In this document: positions 27,871 to 34,304 of the stretch, in pieces | Numbering within the stretch: position 1 is the stretch's first letter | Layout: each line of letters starts with the position of its first letter | Assembly: GCF_006094435.1 (NCBI RefSeq) | Contig: NZ_CP034783.1 | Location: 5,979,001-6,043,000, forward strand | Origin: Pseudomonas sp. MPC6 | GTDB taxonomy: Bacteria > Pseudomonadota > Gammaproteobacteria > Pseudomonadales > Pseudomonadaceae | DNA: 64,000 nucleotides | Direction: 5' to 3' | The notes under the pieces: model-generated | What the model saw: the letters and a program-made list of their open reading frames with translations, nothing else | What the model was told of the DNA's origin: nothing | The model's database searches: none | Position numbers and translations under genes: made by a program

Positions 27871-29193
27871 ATGAAAAAGCTCGGTTTCCCGGAATCCCCG
27901 GACTTTCTGCCCGCCCCAACGCGACAACCCACCAGGGAGCAGATCCAAGCCTTCCAGGACGCCAGTGCAGCGGTATCCGCCAAGAACAAAAAGCATGCAC
28001 TGGACGCCAATGCCCGTTGGGAGAGACATCAAAAAAAACAACAGGACGCCATCGACACAAAGCCCGATTCGCAGCTTAACGGTTGCGTATTCGCCAAAAG
28101 CTGCAACCTCCCTGATGGCGTCATCAACCACCAAAATTCGACCGGGTTCGTCCCGCTCGAAAGACTGGCCGACTACGGATTGTGGGCCGTGCTGGGCACA
28201 GGCGCAGCGATCACCGCCGAAGGCATACCGCTCAAATGGGTGGCCGGTTCGGCCACGGGCGGCGCCCTCGCCCAACGGCTCGGCGGTTCGCTTGCCCTCG
28301 CTCTGATAGGCTCGGTGGCGGCTGGCACCGCGCTCGGGACAGTGACGCTATTAATGCCGAACACCAGCCTTTCGCCCGATAGCGCCTTCTACAAGAAAGA
28401 GCAGTACGCGGAGCTCGATGCGGGACGAACCCGTGTGCGCATCAATGTGAAGACACTGCCCGATGGTTCCGTCAGCGCTTACGGCTTCTACACCGGCGGG
28501 AAAAAGGACTGGGAATTCGTCCCGGTCATCCAGGCAACAAAGCAAGGTGAAAAGTTTGTCGCCGATATCGGCAACGGCATCGGCCTGACCTGGACGCCAG
28601 CAGCGAATCCTGACGATGTACCGGGAATCCCAGCACTGGAAGGCGCCCCGCCACTGCCGACGATATGGGTGTACCCGCCCACCGAACAAGCCAACAAGAT
28701 ACTGGTAAACCCCGAGCATCCGCCCGAGTATCAGGATGCAATCATCTGGTTTCCTGCCGATGCGGGGCTTGAGCCAATCTACATCGTGCTCAGCGCCCGG
28801 TATGACTCCGGGGTCGTCACAGGTGTGGGCGAAGATGTGTCGGGGGTCTGGCTTGCAGGGGCTGGCACCGGCCTAGGCGCCCCAATTCCAACGCGGATTG
28901 CGGATCAGTTAAGAGGACAAACGTTTAGAGACTTCGACGCTTTCAGGGCTGCGTTTTGGCTTGAAGTTTCGAACGACGCGGTACTACGAGATCAATTCTG
29001 TCTAGATAATCAAAGGAAAATCTCCCAAGGCAAAGCCCCGATAGCAATCGAATCCGAGCATGCAGGAGACCGAATGAGATTTGAGATTCACCATATTGAA
29101 CACATCAAGAACGGTGGTGAGGTTTACAACGTAGATAACCTTTCAGTCATGACGCCAACACTACATATTCAAACCCATAATGAGAGCAAGTGA
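27871..29193 (+). CDS. Pyocin-S-type bacteriocin with C-terminal HNH DNase
   Basis: 440 aa. Residues 1-70 are charged and helical (REQIQAFQDASAAVSAKNKK). About 95-165 is glycine/alanine-rich and hydrophobic (AVLGTGAAITAEG, LALALIGSVAAGTALG). About 185-335 is the pyocin-S translocation-type domain (LPDGSVSAYGFYTGGKKDWE, IWFPADAGLEPIYIVLS). The colicin E9-like DNase follows (GAPIPTRIADQLRGQTFRDF) with R401, E405, H407, H408, N423, H432 and H436 at the spacing of the HNH site. There is no signal peptide. Full S-pyocins are 600-770 aa, so a receptor-binding domain appears to be missing or replaced; delivery could be as bacteriocin or by another system. An Im9-type immunity gene abuts the stop. 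The upstream ribosome site is weak. Confidence 0.85.
   Translation: MKKLGFPESPDFLPAPTRQPTREQIQAFQDASAAVSAKNKKHALDANARWERHQKKQQDAIDTKPDSQLNGCVFAKSCNLPDGVINHQNSTGFVPLERLADYGLWAVLGTGAAITAEGIPLKWVAGSATGGALAQRLGGSLALALIGSVAAGTALGTVTLLMPNTSLSPDSAFYKKEQYAELDAGRTRVRINVKTLPDGSVSAYGFYTGGKKDWEFVPVIQATKQGEKFVADIGNGIGLTWTPAANPDDVPGIPALEGAPPLPTIWVYPPTEQANKILVNPEHPPEYQDAIIWFPADAGLEPIYIVLSARYDSGVVTGVGEDVSGVWLAGAGTGLGAPIPTRIADQLRGQTFRDFDAFRAAFWLEVSNDAVLRDQFCLDNQRKISQGKAPIAIESEHAGDRMRFEIHHIEHIKNGGEVYNVDNLSVMTPTLHIQTHNESK
28081..28947 (+). repeat. 867-base repeat block, copy 1 (toxin gene core)
   Basis: Matches 30437-31303 with a constant offset of 2356 bases and no indels. Differences (about 20 by eye) are confined to the first ~545 bases; the last ~320 bases appear identical. 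The block ends abruptly at TTTCAGG inside the DNase domain. Confidence 0.9.
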
Positions 29194-29451
29194 ATGGAAT
29201 TGAAGAGCAAGCTATCCGACTACACAGAAGCTGAATTCATCGAGTTCATCAATGAAATCAAATTCGGTTCCAATGATGAAGCGCAAGAGGACAAGCTTAT
29301 CTTTCACTTCAAAAAAGTTGTTGGTCATCCAGCAGGATCAGACTTGATCTTTTACCCAGAAAACAACGTTGAAAATTCAGCGAAAGAAATCATTCAGATT
29401 CTCAAAGAATGGCGTGAAGCTCAGGGCTTGCCGGGTTTCAGAAGCGAGTGA
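29194..29451 (+). CDS. Colicin E9/pyocin-type DNase immunity protein (Im1)
   Basis: 85 aa, the classic Im2/Im7/Im9 size. It begins with ELKSKLSDYTEAEF and holds the helix-III toxin-contact motif HPAGSDLIFYPE and the tail WREAQGLPGFRSE. Its ATG directly follows the toxin stop (TGA-ATG), so it should be co-translated and neutralise the DNase of the preceding gene by exosite binding next to the active site. Specificity usually sits in helix II (here FINEIKFGSNDEAQEDKL), which differs from the other immunity proteins in the array. Confidence 0.93.
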   Translation: MELKSKLSDYTEAEFIEFINEIKFGSNDEAQEDKLIFHFKKVVGHPAGSDLIFYPENNVENSAKEIIQILKEWREAQGLPGFRSE

Positions 29452-29730
29452 CCTCAAGTGGCAATATTGGCCCGGGTTGAGCTGAATGAGGATCTGGCGA
29501 AGTACAGGTGCGGGTTCAGTAAACGGGACAGCCCCCCACGCTAGCCAGACAAAGTAGTTTTGCCGGCTGCTGAGTGAGCTTCAGCTCCGAGTCGTTTTCC
29601 GCCGAAGAGACCCAAAGCCCTGAAGGAGTATATATATCCATCACCAATTCACAGGTAAAGGCTCACAAGCCGGCGAATTCTGGCGTAGTTGTAGGCAACG
29701 ACGCAACGTCGTTTAGCCCTCAGGACAGTG
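29452..29730 (+). other. Junction segment between immunity 1 and the second toxin remnant
   Basis: No credible gene. It contains TCCGAGTCGTTTTCCGCC, an A/T run AGTATATATATCC, and the second copy of the 64-base repeat. The segment marks a recombination junction, since the toxin-like reading frame begins right after it. Confidence 0.5.
29664..29727. repeat. 64-base repeat, copy 2
   Basis: CACAAGCCGGCGAATTCTGG ... TAGCCCTCAGGACA, near-identical to 27587-27650 and in the same orientation. Here it abuts the toxin remnant. Confidence 0.85.
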
Positions 29731-29898
29731 AACGGCTTGGCCCCTGCCGCACCCAAAATCGAACATGCCGGAAAACGAGTTGCCTTCGGGCTACACCACA
29801 TAGAACTAATCAAGGATGGTGGCGCCGTATACGATGTTGACAATCTGCGAGCTGTCACACCAAGGCGTCATATCGACCTACACAGAAAGACTGAGTAA
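29731..29898 (+). pseudogene. Decayed HNH DNase C-terminus of a second bacteriocin
   Basis: About 55 codons read GLAPAAPKIEHAGKR, then VAFGLHHIELIKDGGAVYDV, DNLRAVTPRRHIDLHRKTE and stop. This is the last part of a colicin-type DNase: the HH pair and the final H-x3-H are kept and R96 (E9 numbering) is present, but the catalytic Glu (position 100 in E9) is Gly. There is no start codon or ribosome site and no translocation domain. The stop TAA overlaps the ATG of the next immunity gene (TAATG), the layout of an intact toxin-immunity pair. Confidence 0.85.
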
Positions 29899-30149
29899 TG
29901 GAAATTAAGAGCAATCTTTCCGACTACACCAAACAGGAATTCATAGCCCTGATTGGTGCTATCAACAATGCCGGGACAGAAGAAGACCGGGGGGAGTTGG
30001 TGGAACACTTCAACAAGATCGTGCCGCACCCTTCGGGTAGCGATTTGTTGTTCTATCCAGAGGAAGGAGCAGATGATTCGCCGAAGGGAGTAGTGCAGAT
30101 AATCAATGACTACTGCATTTCCAAAAACTTGCCGGGTTTTAGGGACTGA
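29898..30149 (+). CDS. DNase immunity protein (Im2)
   Basis: 83 aa of the Im9 family: MEIKSNLSDYTKQEFIALIG, HPSGSDLLFYPEEGADD, and tail ISKNLPGFRD. It is intact although its toxin has decayed to a stub. Its ATG overlaps the stub's stop. It may still protect against a related foreign bacteriocin. How it is transcribed is unclear; the nearest plausible promoter is upstream of the array or in the junction segment. Confidence 0.9.
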   Translation: MEIKSNLSDYTKQEFIALIGAINNAGTEEDRGELVEHFNKIVPHPSGSDLLFYPEEGADDSPKGVVQIINDYCISKNLPGFRD

Positions 30150-30411
30150 TCTTGAAAAAAAGAACTTCACTGATTACACCGAAACTGAGTTCATTCAACT
30201 CATGCAAAAAATTCGGGCCGCGAACAAGAATGCACCGGACGAGACTTTCGATCCTTTGTTAAACCATTTTTGCGAGATTACAGAGCATCCTGATGGAACT
30301 GACCTCATTTACTATCCTGAAGAAGGCGCGGACAGCTCAAATGAAGGTATTACACAGACTGTGAAGAATTGGCGAGCGACTCAGGGACTGCCGGGATTCA
30401 AAGGCGAGTAG
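30106..30411 (+). CDS. DNase immunity protein (Im3), orphan with odd start
   Basis: The Im9-like region starts at about residue 15 (DLEKKNFTDYTETEFIQLMQ), includes HPDGTDLIYYPEEGADSS and ends WRATQGLPGFKGE. The only in-frame ATG is at 30106, inside Im2, which would add 14 unrelated residues; no ATG, GTG or TTG in frame lies nearer. The family-like part begins exactly at the Im2 stop, so the gene looks spliced onto Im2 by deletion of a toxin tail and of its own start. It may be poorly expressed or dead. Confidence 0.7.
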   Translation: MTTAFPKTCRVLGTDLEKKNFTDYTETEFIQLMQKIRAANKNAPDETFDPLLNHFCEITEHPDGTDLIYYPEEGADSSNEGITQTVKNWRATQGLPGFKGE

Positions 30412-30436
30412 CCATGACAGACACACTTCTGAAAAG

Positions 30437-31303
30437 GGTTGCGTGTTCGCCAAAAGCTGCAACCTCCCTGATGGCGTCATCAACCACCAAAATTCGACCG
30501 GGTTCGTCCCGCTCGAAAGACTGGCCGACTACGGATTGTGGGCCGTGCTGGGCACCGGCGCAGCGATCACCGCCGAAGGCATACCGCTCAAATGGGTGGC
30601 CGGCTCGGCCACGGGCGGCGCCCTCGCCCAACGGCTTGGCGGTTCGCTTGCCCTCGCTCTGACAGGCTCGGTGGCGGCTGGCACCGCAGTCGGGACAGTG
30701 GCGCTATTGATGCCGAACACCAGCCTTTCGCCCGATAGCGCCTTCTACAAGAAAGAGCAGTACGCGGAGCTCGATGCGGGACGAACCCGTGTACGCATCA
30801 ACATGAAGACACTGCCCGATGGTTCCGTCAGCGCTTACGGCGTCTACACCGGAGGGAAAAAAGACTGGGAATTCGTCCCGGTCATCCAGGCAACAAAGCA
30901 AGGTGAAAAGTTTGTCGCCGACATCGGCAACGGCATCGGCCTGACCTGGACGCCAGCGGCTAATCCTGACGATGTACCGAGAATCCCAGCACTGGAAGGC
31001 GCCCCGCCACTGCCGACGATATGGGTGTACCCGCCCACCGAACAAGCCAACAAGATACTGGTAAACCCCGAGCATCCGCCCGAGTATCAGGATGCAATCA
31101 TCTGGTTTCCTGCCGATGCGGGGCTTGAGCCAATCTACATCGTGCTCAGCGCCCGGTATGACTCCGGGGTCGTCACAGGTGTGGGCGAAGATGTGTCGGG
31201 GGTCTGGCTTGCAGGGGCTGGCACCGGCCTAGGCGCCCCAATTCCAACGCGGATTGCGGATCAGTTAAGAGGACAAACGTTTAGAGACTTCGACGCTTTC
31301 AGG
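30437..31303 (+). repeat. 867-base repeat block, copy 2
   Basis: Second copy of 28081-28947. The left breakpoint lies at GGTTGCGT, right after Im3; the right one is at TTTCAGG within the DNase region, after which the two toxin genes are clearly different. Confidence 0.9.
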
Positions 31304-31558
31304 AAGGCATTTTGGACTGCCATTGGAAACGATCCCGAGTTGCTCCGCCAGTTCAAAACCACCAACCAAAGCTTCGTATTAAGTGGCAACTCGCCGTTTG
31401 CACCGAAGTCCGAACAGAACGGGGGGAATGCTCGCTACGAAATACATCACATTGAGCGTATCCAGCATGGCGGCGCTGTTTTCGATATTGATAACCTTCG
31501 CGTAATGACGCCCAAACGACACGTTGAAATACACAAGGAAGATCGGCAAAAACCATGA
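30443..31558 (+). CDS. Second pyocin-S/HNH DNase toxin, N-terminally truncated
   Basis: 371 aa from a GTG at 30443, five bases after AAAAGGG. Compared with the first toxin it lacks the first 72 residues but keeps the hydrophobic and pyocin-S regions nearly unchanged. From residue ~288 the DNase tail is different (FRKAFWTAIGNDPELLRQFK; ARYEIHHIERIQHGGAVFDI; DNLRVMTPKRHVEIHKEDRQ). E333, H335, H336, N351, H360 and H364 fit the HNH site; the position equal to E9 Arg96 is Asn329. A matching immunity gene overlaps the stop. It could be a silent donor cassette rather than a deliverable toxin. Translation start is uncertain. Confidence 0.75.
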   Translation: MFAKSCNLPDGVINHQNSTGFVPLERLADYGLWAVLGTGAAITAEGIPLKWVAGSATGGALAQRLGGSLALALTGSVAAGTAVGTVALLMPNTSLSPDSAFYKKEQYAELDAGRTRVRINMKTLPDGSVSAYGVYTGGKKDWEFVPVIQATKQGEKFVADIGNGIGLTWTPAANPDDVPRIPALEGAPPLPTIWVYPPTEQANKILVNPEHPPEYQDAIIWFPADAGLEPIYIVLSARYDSGVVTGVGEDVSGVWLAGAGTGLGAPIPTRIADQLRGQTFRDFDAFRKAFWTAIGNDPELLRQFKTTNQSFVLSGNSPFAPKSEQNGGNARYEIHHIERIQHGGAVFDIDNLRVMTPKRHVEIHKEDRQKP

Positions 31559-31806
31559 AAAACAAACTCAGTGATTACACAGAAAACGAATTCGTGGCTT
31601 TGCTTCAGAGCATCATCAGCCACGATGGGACTGAGAATGAAGTAGACACTTTAGTGTTCCACTTTGAAAAGATCAGTGAGCATCCGGCTGGATCAGACCT
31701 AATTTTCTACCCAGAAGACGGTGCTGATGAATCAGCTGAAGGCATCACACAGACTGTGAAGAAATGGCGGGCAGCTCAGGGCTTACCTGGATTTAAAGAA
31801 AGATGA
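31555..31806 (+). CDS. DNase immunity protein (Im4)
   Basis: 83 aa: MKNKLSDYTENEFVALLQSI, HPAGSDLIFYPEDGADES, WRAAQGLPGFKER. The ATG overlaps the toxin stop by four bases (ATGA), and its own stop overlaps the following short reading frame in the same way. It is the expected partner of the second DNase tail. Confidence 0.92.
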   Translation: MKNKLSDYTENEFVALLQSIISHDGTENEVDTLVFHFEKISEHPAGSDLIFYPEDGADESAEGITQTVKKWRAAQGLPGFKER

Positions 31807-31910
31807 AGCATGAAATGTACACCAAGCAAGGAAAACATCTTGGAGAGTACGACCCGAAAACAGGAGAGCAAACCAAGCCTGCCAACCCGTCAAGGAAAGT
31901 AGAAAAATGA
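31803..31910 (+). pseudogene. Stub resembling the C-terminus of a colicin E3-type rRNase
   Basis: 35 codons: MKHEMYTKQGKHLGEY, then DPKTGEQTKPANPSRKVEK. The pattern G-x-HLG-x-[FY]DPKTG-x-Q followed by a lysine-rich tail is that of the colicin E3/cloacin 16S-rRNase end. Upstream catalytic residues are missing, so it cannot be an active nuclease. Both ends overlap neighbours by ATGA, so it may still be translated, coupling Im4 to the next gene. Confidence 0.6.
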
Positions 31911-32137
31911 AGCATGTCATAGAGGTCTTCGACAGACAGACTGAGGAACTTCTCCTGAGTGTGGAAGTACCTAACAGCCGTCACCAAGAGCTAGCAAAAC
32001 TAATGAATTGGCAAACACCGGAGGATGAGTTTGATGGCTACGACCTTTCTCCAGAACAAGTGCAAACACTTGAAACCTGGACCGGCAAGATACTGAGAGA
32101 CGCGAACCATATCGTGCAGTTGGTGTGCATTGAGTAA
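31907..32137 (+). CDS. Probable immunity protein of the rRNase module (DUF7683-like)
   Basis: 76 aa, acidic, no signal peptide: MKHVIEVFDRQTEELLLSVE, LAKLMNWQTPEDEFDGYDLS, QTLETWTGKILRD. It is not an Im9-type protein. Position directly after the rRNase-type stub, with an ATGA overlap, makes it the likely immunity partner of that lost toxin; the sequence resembles small Pseudomonas proteins I associate with E3-like bacteriocins, but I am not certain of the family. It is the last gene of the array. Confidence 0.6.
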   Translation: MKHVIEVFDRQTEELLLSVEVPNSRHQELAKLMNWQTPEDEFDGYDLSPEQVQTLETWTGKILRDANHIVQLVCIE

Positions 32138-32141
32138 CGTG

Positions 32142-32342
32142 CTCCACCACCATCCGCGCAGGACGGTCGCTGCGGCTCCAGACCATCGCCCGGTCACCCA
32201 GCAAGTCGCCGGACTGCACGCCATCGGTGAGTTGCGGACGGTCCTTGACCGAGGCGATCACCGCTGGCGCAAGGCCGGGAAGCAACAGCCCGGCGCCGAC
32301 GGCTTGCATGACACGACGGCGACCGAGGTCGAATTCGCTCAT
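32142..32342 (-). pseudogene. Truncated duplicate of phoD (first 67 codons)
   Basis: On the minus strand it reproduces the PhoD start (MSEFDLGRRRVMQAVGAGLL) through DRPARMVVE, then breaks into unrelated sequence and antisense of the array. Several silent changes separate it from the intact gene. Ribosome site and leader are also copied. The frame runs on to 31971 but encodes no phosphatase domain, so it is non-functional. Confidence 0.9.
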
Positions 32343-32376
32343 GGGGTTCTCCCTGAAAAAGGAAAACTTAAGCATG
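32142..32376. repeat. Direct repeat copy B: 5' end and leader of phoD
   Basis: Same length and orientation as 26545-26779. Together the copies flank a ~5.4-kb unit that could be lost or amplified by homologous recombination. Confidence 0.9.
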
Positions 32377-32404
32377 CGCGCATGACACTGGCGTGAAATG
32401 CGAT

Positions 32405-32499
32405 CCCTGTAGTAGCTGGCTTGCCAGCGAAAGCGGCGGGACAGTCAATATTGATGTCGCCTGACACACCGCTTTCGCTGGCAAGCCAGCTCCTACACT
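32405..32499. repeat. REPIN of the CTGGCTTGCCAGC type
   Basis: CCCTGTAGTAGCTGGCTTGC and CTGGCAAGCCAGCTCCTACA, inverted, between the phoD fragment and fruA. Confidence 0.85.
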
Positions 32500-32553
32500 G
32501 TATCGGCGTCGTTCACCGATTTCATGTTCGCCGAAGCCCCCCTGCAGGGGGTG

Positions 32554-34293
32554 TCAGGCGTTGACGGGTTCTATGGCCATCTCCACCACTTCCGGCCGCT
32601 TGAGCAGCGCATACGCCACCGCCGTCAGCAGACTCCCGGCCACAATCGCCAGCAGATACAACATGGCATGATTGATCGCATTCGGAATCGCCAGCACGAA
32701 CAACCCGCCGTGGGGCGCCATCAGTTTGCAGCCGAAGTACATCGACAAGGCGCCGGTCAGCGCACCACCGGCAATGCTCGCCGGGATCACCCGCAACGGG
32801 TCTTTCGCGGCAAACGGAATCGCGCCTTCGGAGATAAAGCACAGCCCCAGCACCAACGCCGCTTTACCGGCCTCGCGTTCAGTCTGGGCGAACTTGCGCC
32901 GGGCGATGAAGGTGGCGATACCGAGACCGATCGGCGGCACCATGCCGGCGGCCATGGTCGCGGCCATCGGTGCATAACTCTGCGACGCCAGCAGTCCCAC
33001 CGAGAAGGCATAAGCGGCTTTGTTGATCGGTCCGCCGAGGTCGACGCACATCATGCCGCCGAGCAACACACCGAGCAGGATCGCGTTGGTGGTGCCCATG
33101 CTGTCGAGGAAGTGCGTGAGTCCGGTGAGCATCCCGGCCACCGGTTTGCCGACCACGTAGATCATCACCAGGCCGGTGAACAGGCTCGCCAGCAACGGGA
33201 TGATCAGGATCGGCTTCAGCGCTTCGAGACTTTGCGGCAAGCGCGCGTAGCGATTGATCGCCTGCGCCGCATAACCGGCGATGAAGCCGGCAATGATCCC
33301 GCCGATGAAACCGGCGCCCAGGGTGCTGGCCAGCAGACCGCCGATCATCCCCGGTGCCAGGCCCGGACGGTCGGCGATCGAGTAGGCGATGTAACCCGCC
33401 AGCAATGGCACCATCAGCTTGAACGCGGTCTCGCCCCCGATCTGCATCAGGGCGGCCGCGAGCGTGCCCTCCTCCTTGAACGCGGTGATGCCGAACACGA
33501 ACGACAAGGCAATCATCAGGCCGCCCGCCACCACCATCGGCAGCATGAACGACACCCCGGTCAGCAGGTGTTTATAGACGCCGGTCTTCTCTTGCTTGGC
33601 CGGGCCTTTGCCGCCGGTGGCAGCCGTTTCCTGCGTGCCTTCAGCCAGCGCCTTGTTCAGCGTCGCTTCGGCTTGCTTGAGCGCAATGCCGGTGCCGCAC
33701 CGGTAAATCTTCTTGCCGGCGAACCGCTCGGTGGCGACTTCGATGTCCGCCGCCAGCAACACCACATCGGCATCGGCAATGGCGGCGGCGCTCAACGGAT
33801 TGCGCGCGCCGACCGAGCCCTGGGTTTCCACTTGCAGGTCGTAACCCAGGCGCTTGGCTGCCTGCTGCAAGGCTTCGGCAGCCATGAAGGTGTGGGCGAC
33901 GCCGGTCGGGCAGGCGGTCACTGCGACCAGCCGCGGGGCGTTTTTGATCACAGCCGCAGGCTCGGTGACCGTTTGCGGGGCGACGTATACCCGGGCTTCT
34001 TCAGCACCCCGGCGCAGCACCGCTTCGACATCTTGCAGGGCCTGGGCCGGCGTGCTCTGGAACACCCGCTTGCCGACGAATCGCGACAGGTCCACCGGTG
34101 CGCTGGTCACCAACAGTACCCACTCGGCGGCTTCGATCGTGGCCGCCGACAATTGACGCTCCGGATGCGCGGCATCGGTGACTTCGACGCTGGTGCTCCA
34201 GCCCTGACGCTGGGCTGCGGCATCGAGCAACCGCGCGCACAGCACACTGGTGACCATGCCGTTCGGGCAGGCCGTAACAATGGCTAACTTCAT
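32554..34293 (-). CDS. fruA: PTS fructose transporter subunit EIIB'BC
   Basis: 579-aa inner-membrane permease that takes up fructose with phosphorylation to fructose-1-phosphate. Residues 1-100 are a degenerate IIB' domain (VTACPNGMVTSVLCA), 120-215 the active IIB with phospho-cysteine C128 in TACPTGVAHTFMAAEAL, and the remainder the IIC channel with about eight or more hydrophobic segments (LTGVSFMLPMVVAGGLMIAL, GFIGGIIAGFIAGY, GAIPFAAKDPLRVIP). Last gene of fruBKA, 11 bases after fruK. Confidence 0.96.
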   Translation of the reverse strand: MKLAIVTACPNGMVTSVLCARLLDAAAQRQGWSTSVEVTDAAHPERQLSAATIEAAEWVLLVTSAPVDLSRFVGKRVFQSTPAQALQDVEAVLRRGAEEARVYVAPQTVTEPAAVIKNAPRLVAVTACPTGVAHTFMAAEALQQAAKRLGYDLQVETQGSVGARNPLSAAAIADADVVLLAADIEVATERFAGKKIYRCGTGIALKQAEATLNKALAEGTQETAATGGKGPAKQEKTGVYKHLLTGVSFMLPMVVAGGLMIALSFVFGITAFKEEGTLAAALMQIGGETAFKLMVPLLAGYIAYSIADRPGLAPGMIGGLLASTLGAGFIGGIIAGFIAGYAAQAINRYARLPQSLEALKPILIIPLLASLFTGLVMIYVVGKPVAGMLTGLTHFLDSMGTTNAILLGVLLGGMMCVDLGGPINKAAYAFSVGLLASQSYAPMAATMAAGMVPPIGLGIATFIARRKFAQTEREAGKAALVLGLCFISEGAIPFAAKDPLRVIPASIAGGALTGALSMYFGCKLMAPHGGLFVLAIPNAINHAMLYLLAIVAGSLLTAVAYALLKRPEVVEMAIEPVNA

Positions 34294-34304
34294 GACTAAC
34301 CCTC

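Noticed and set aside
28172..28400. Possible second toxin or antitoxin in other frames of the toxin core
   Set aside because: The same alternative frames recur in both 867-base copies simply because the DNA is duplicated; no start signals.
26545..32376. Insertion sequence or prophage carrying the toxin array
   Set aside because: No transposase, integrase, terminal inverted repeats or phage genes; the flanking repeats are pieces of phoD itself.
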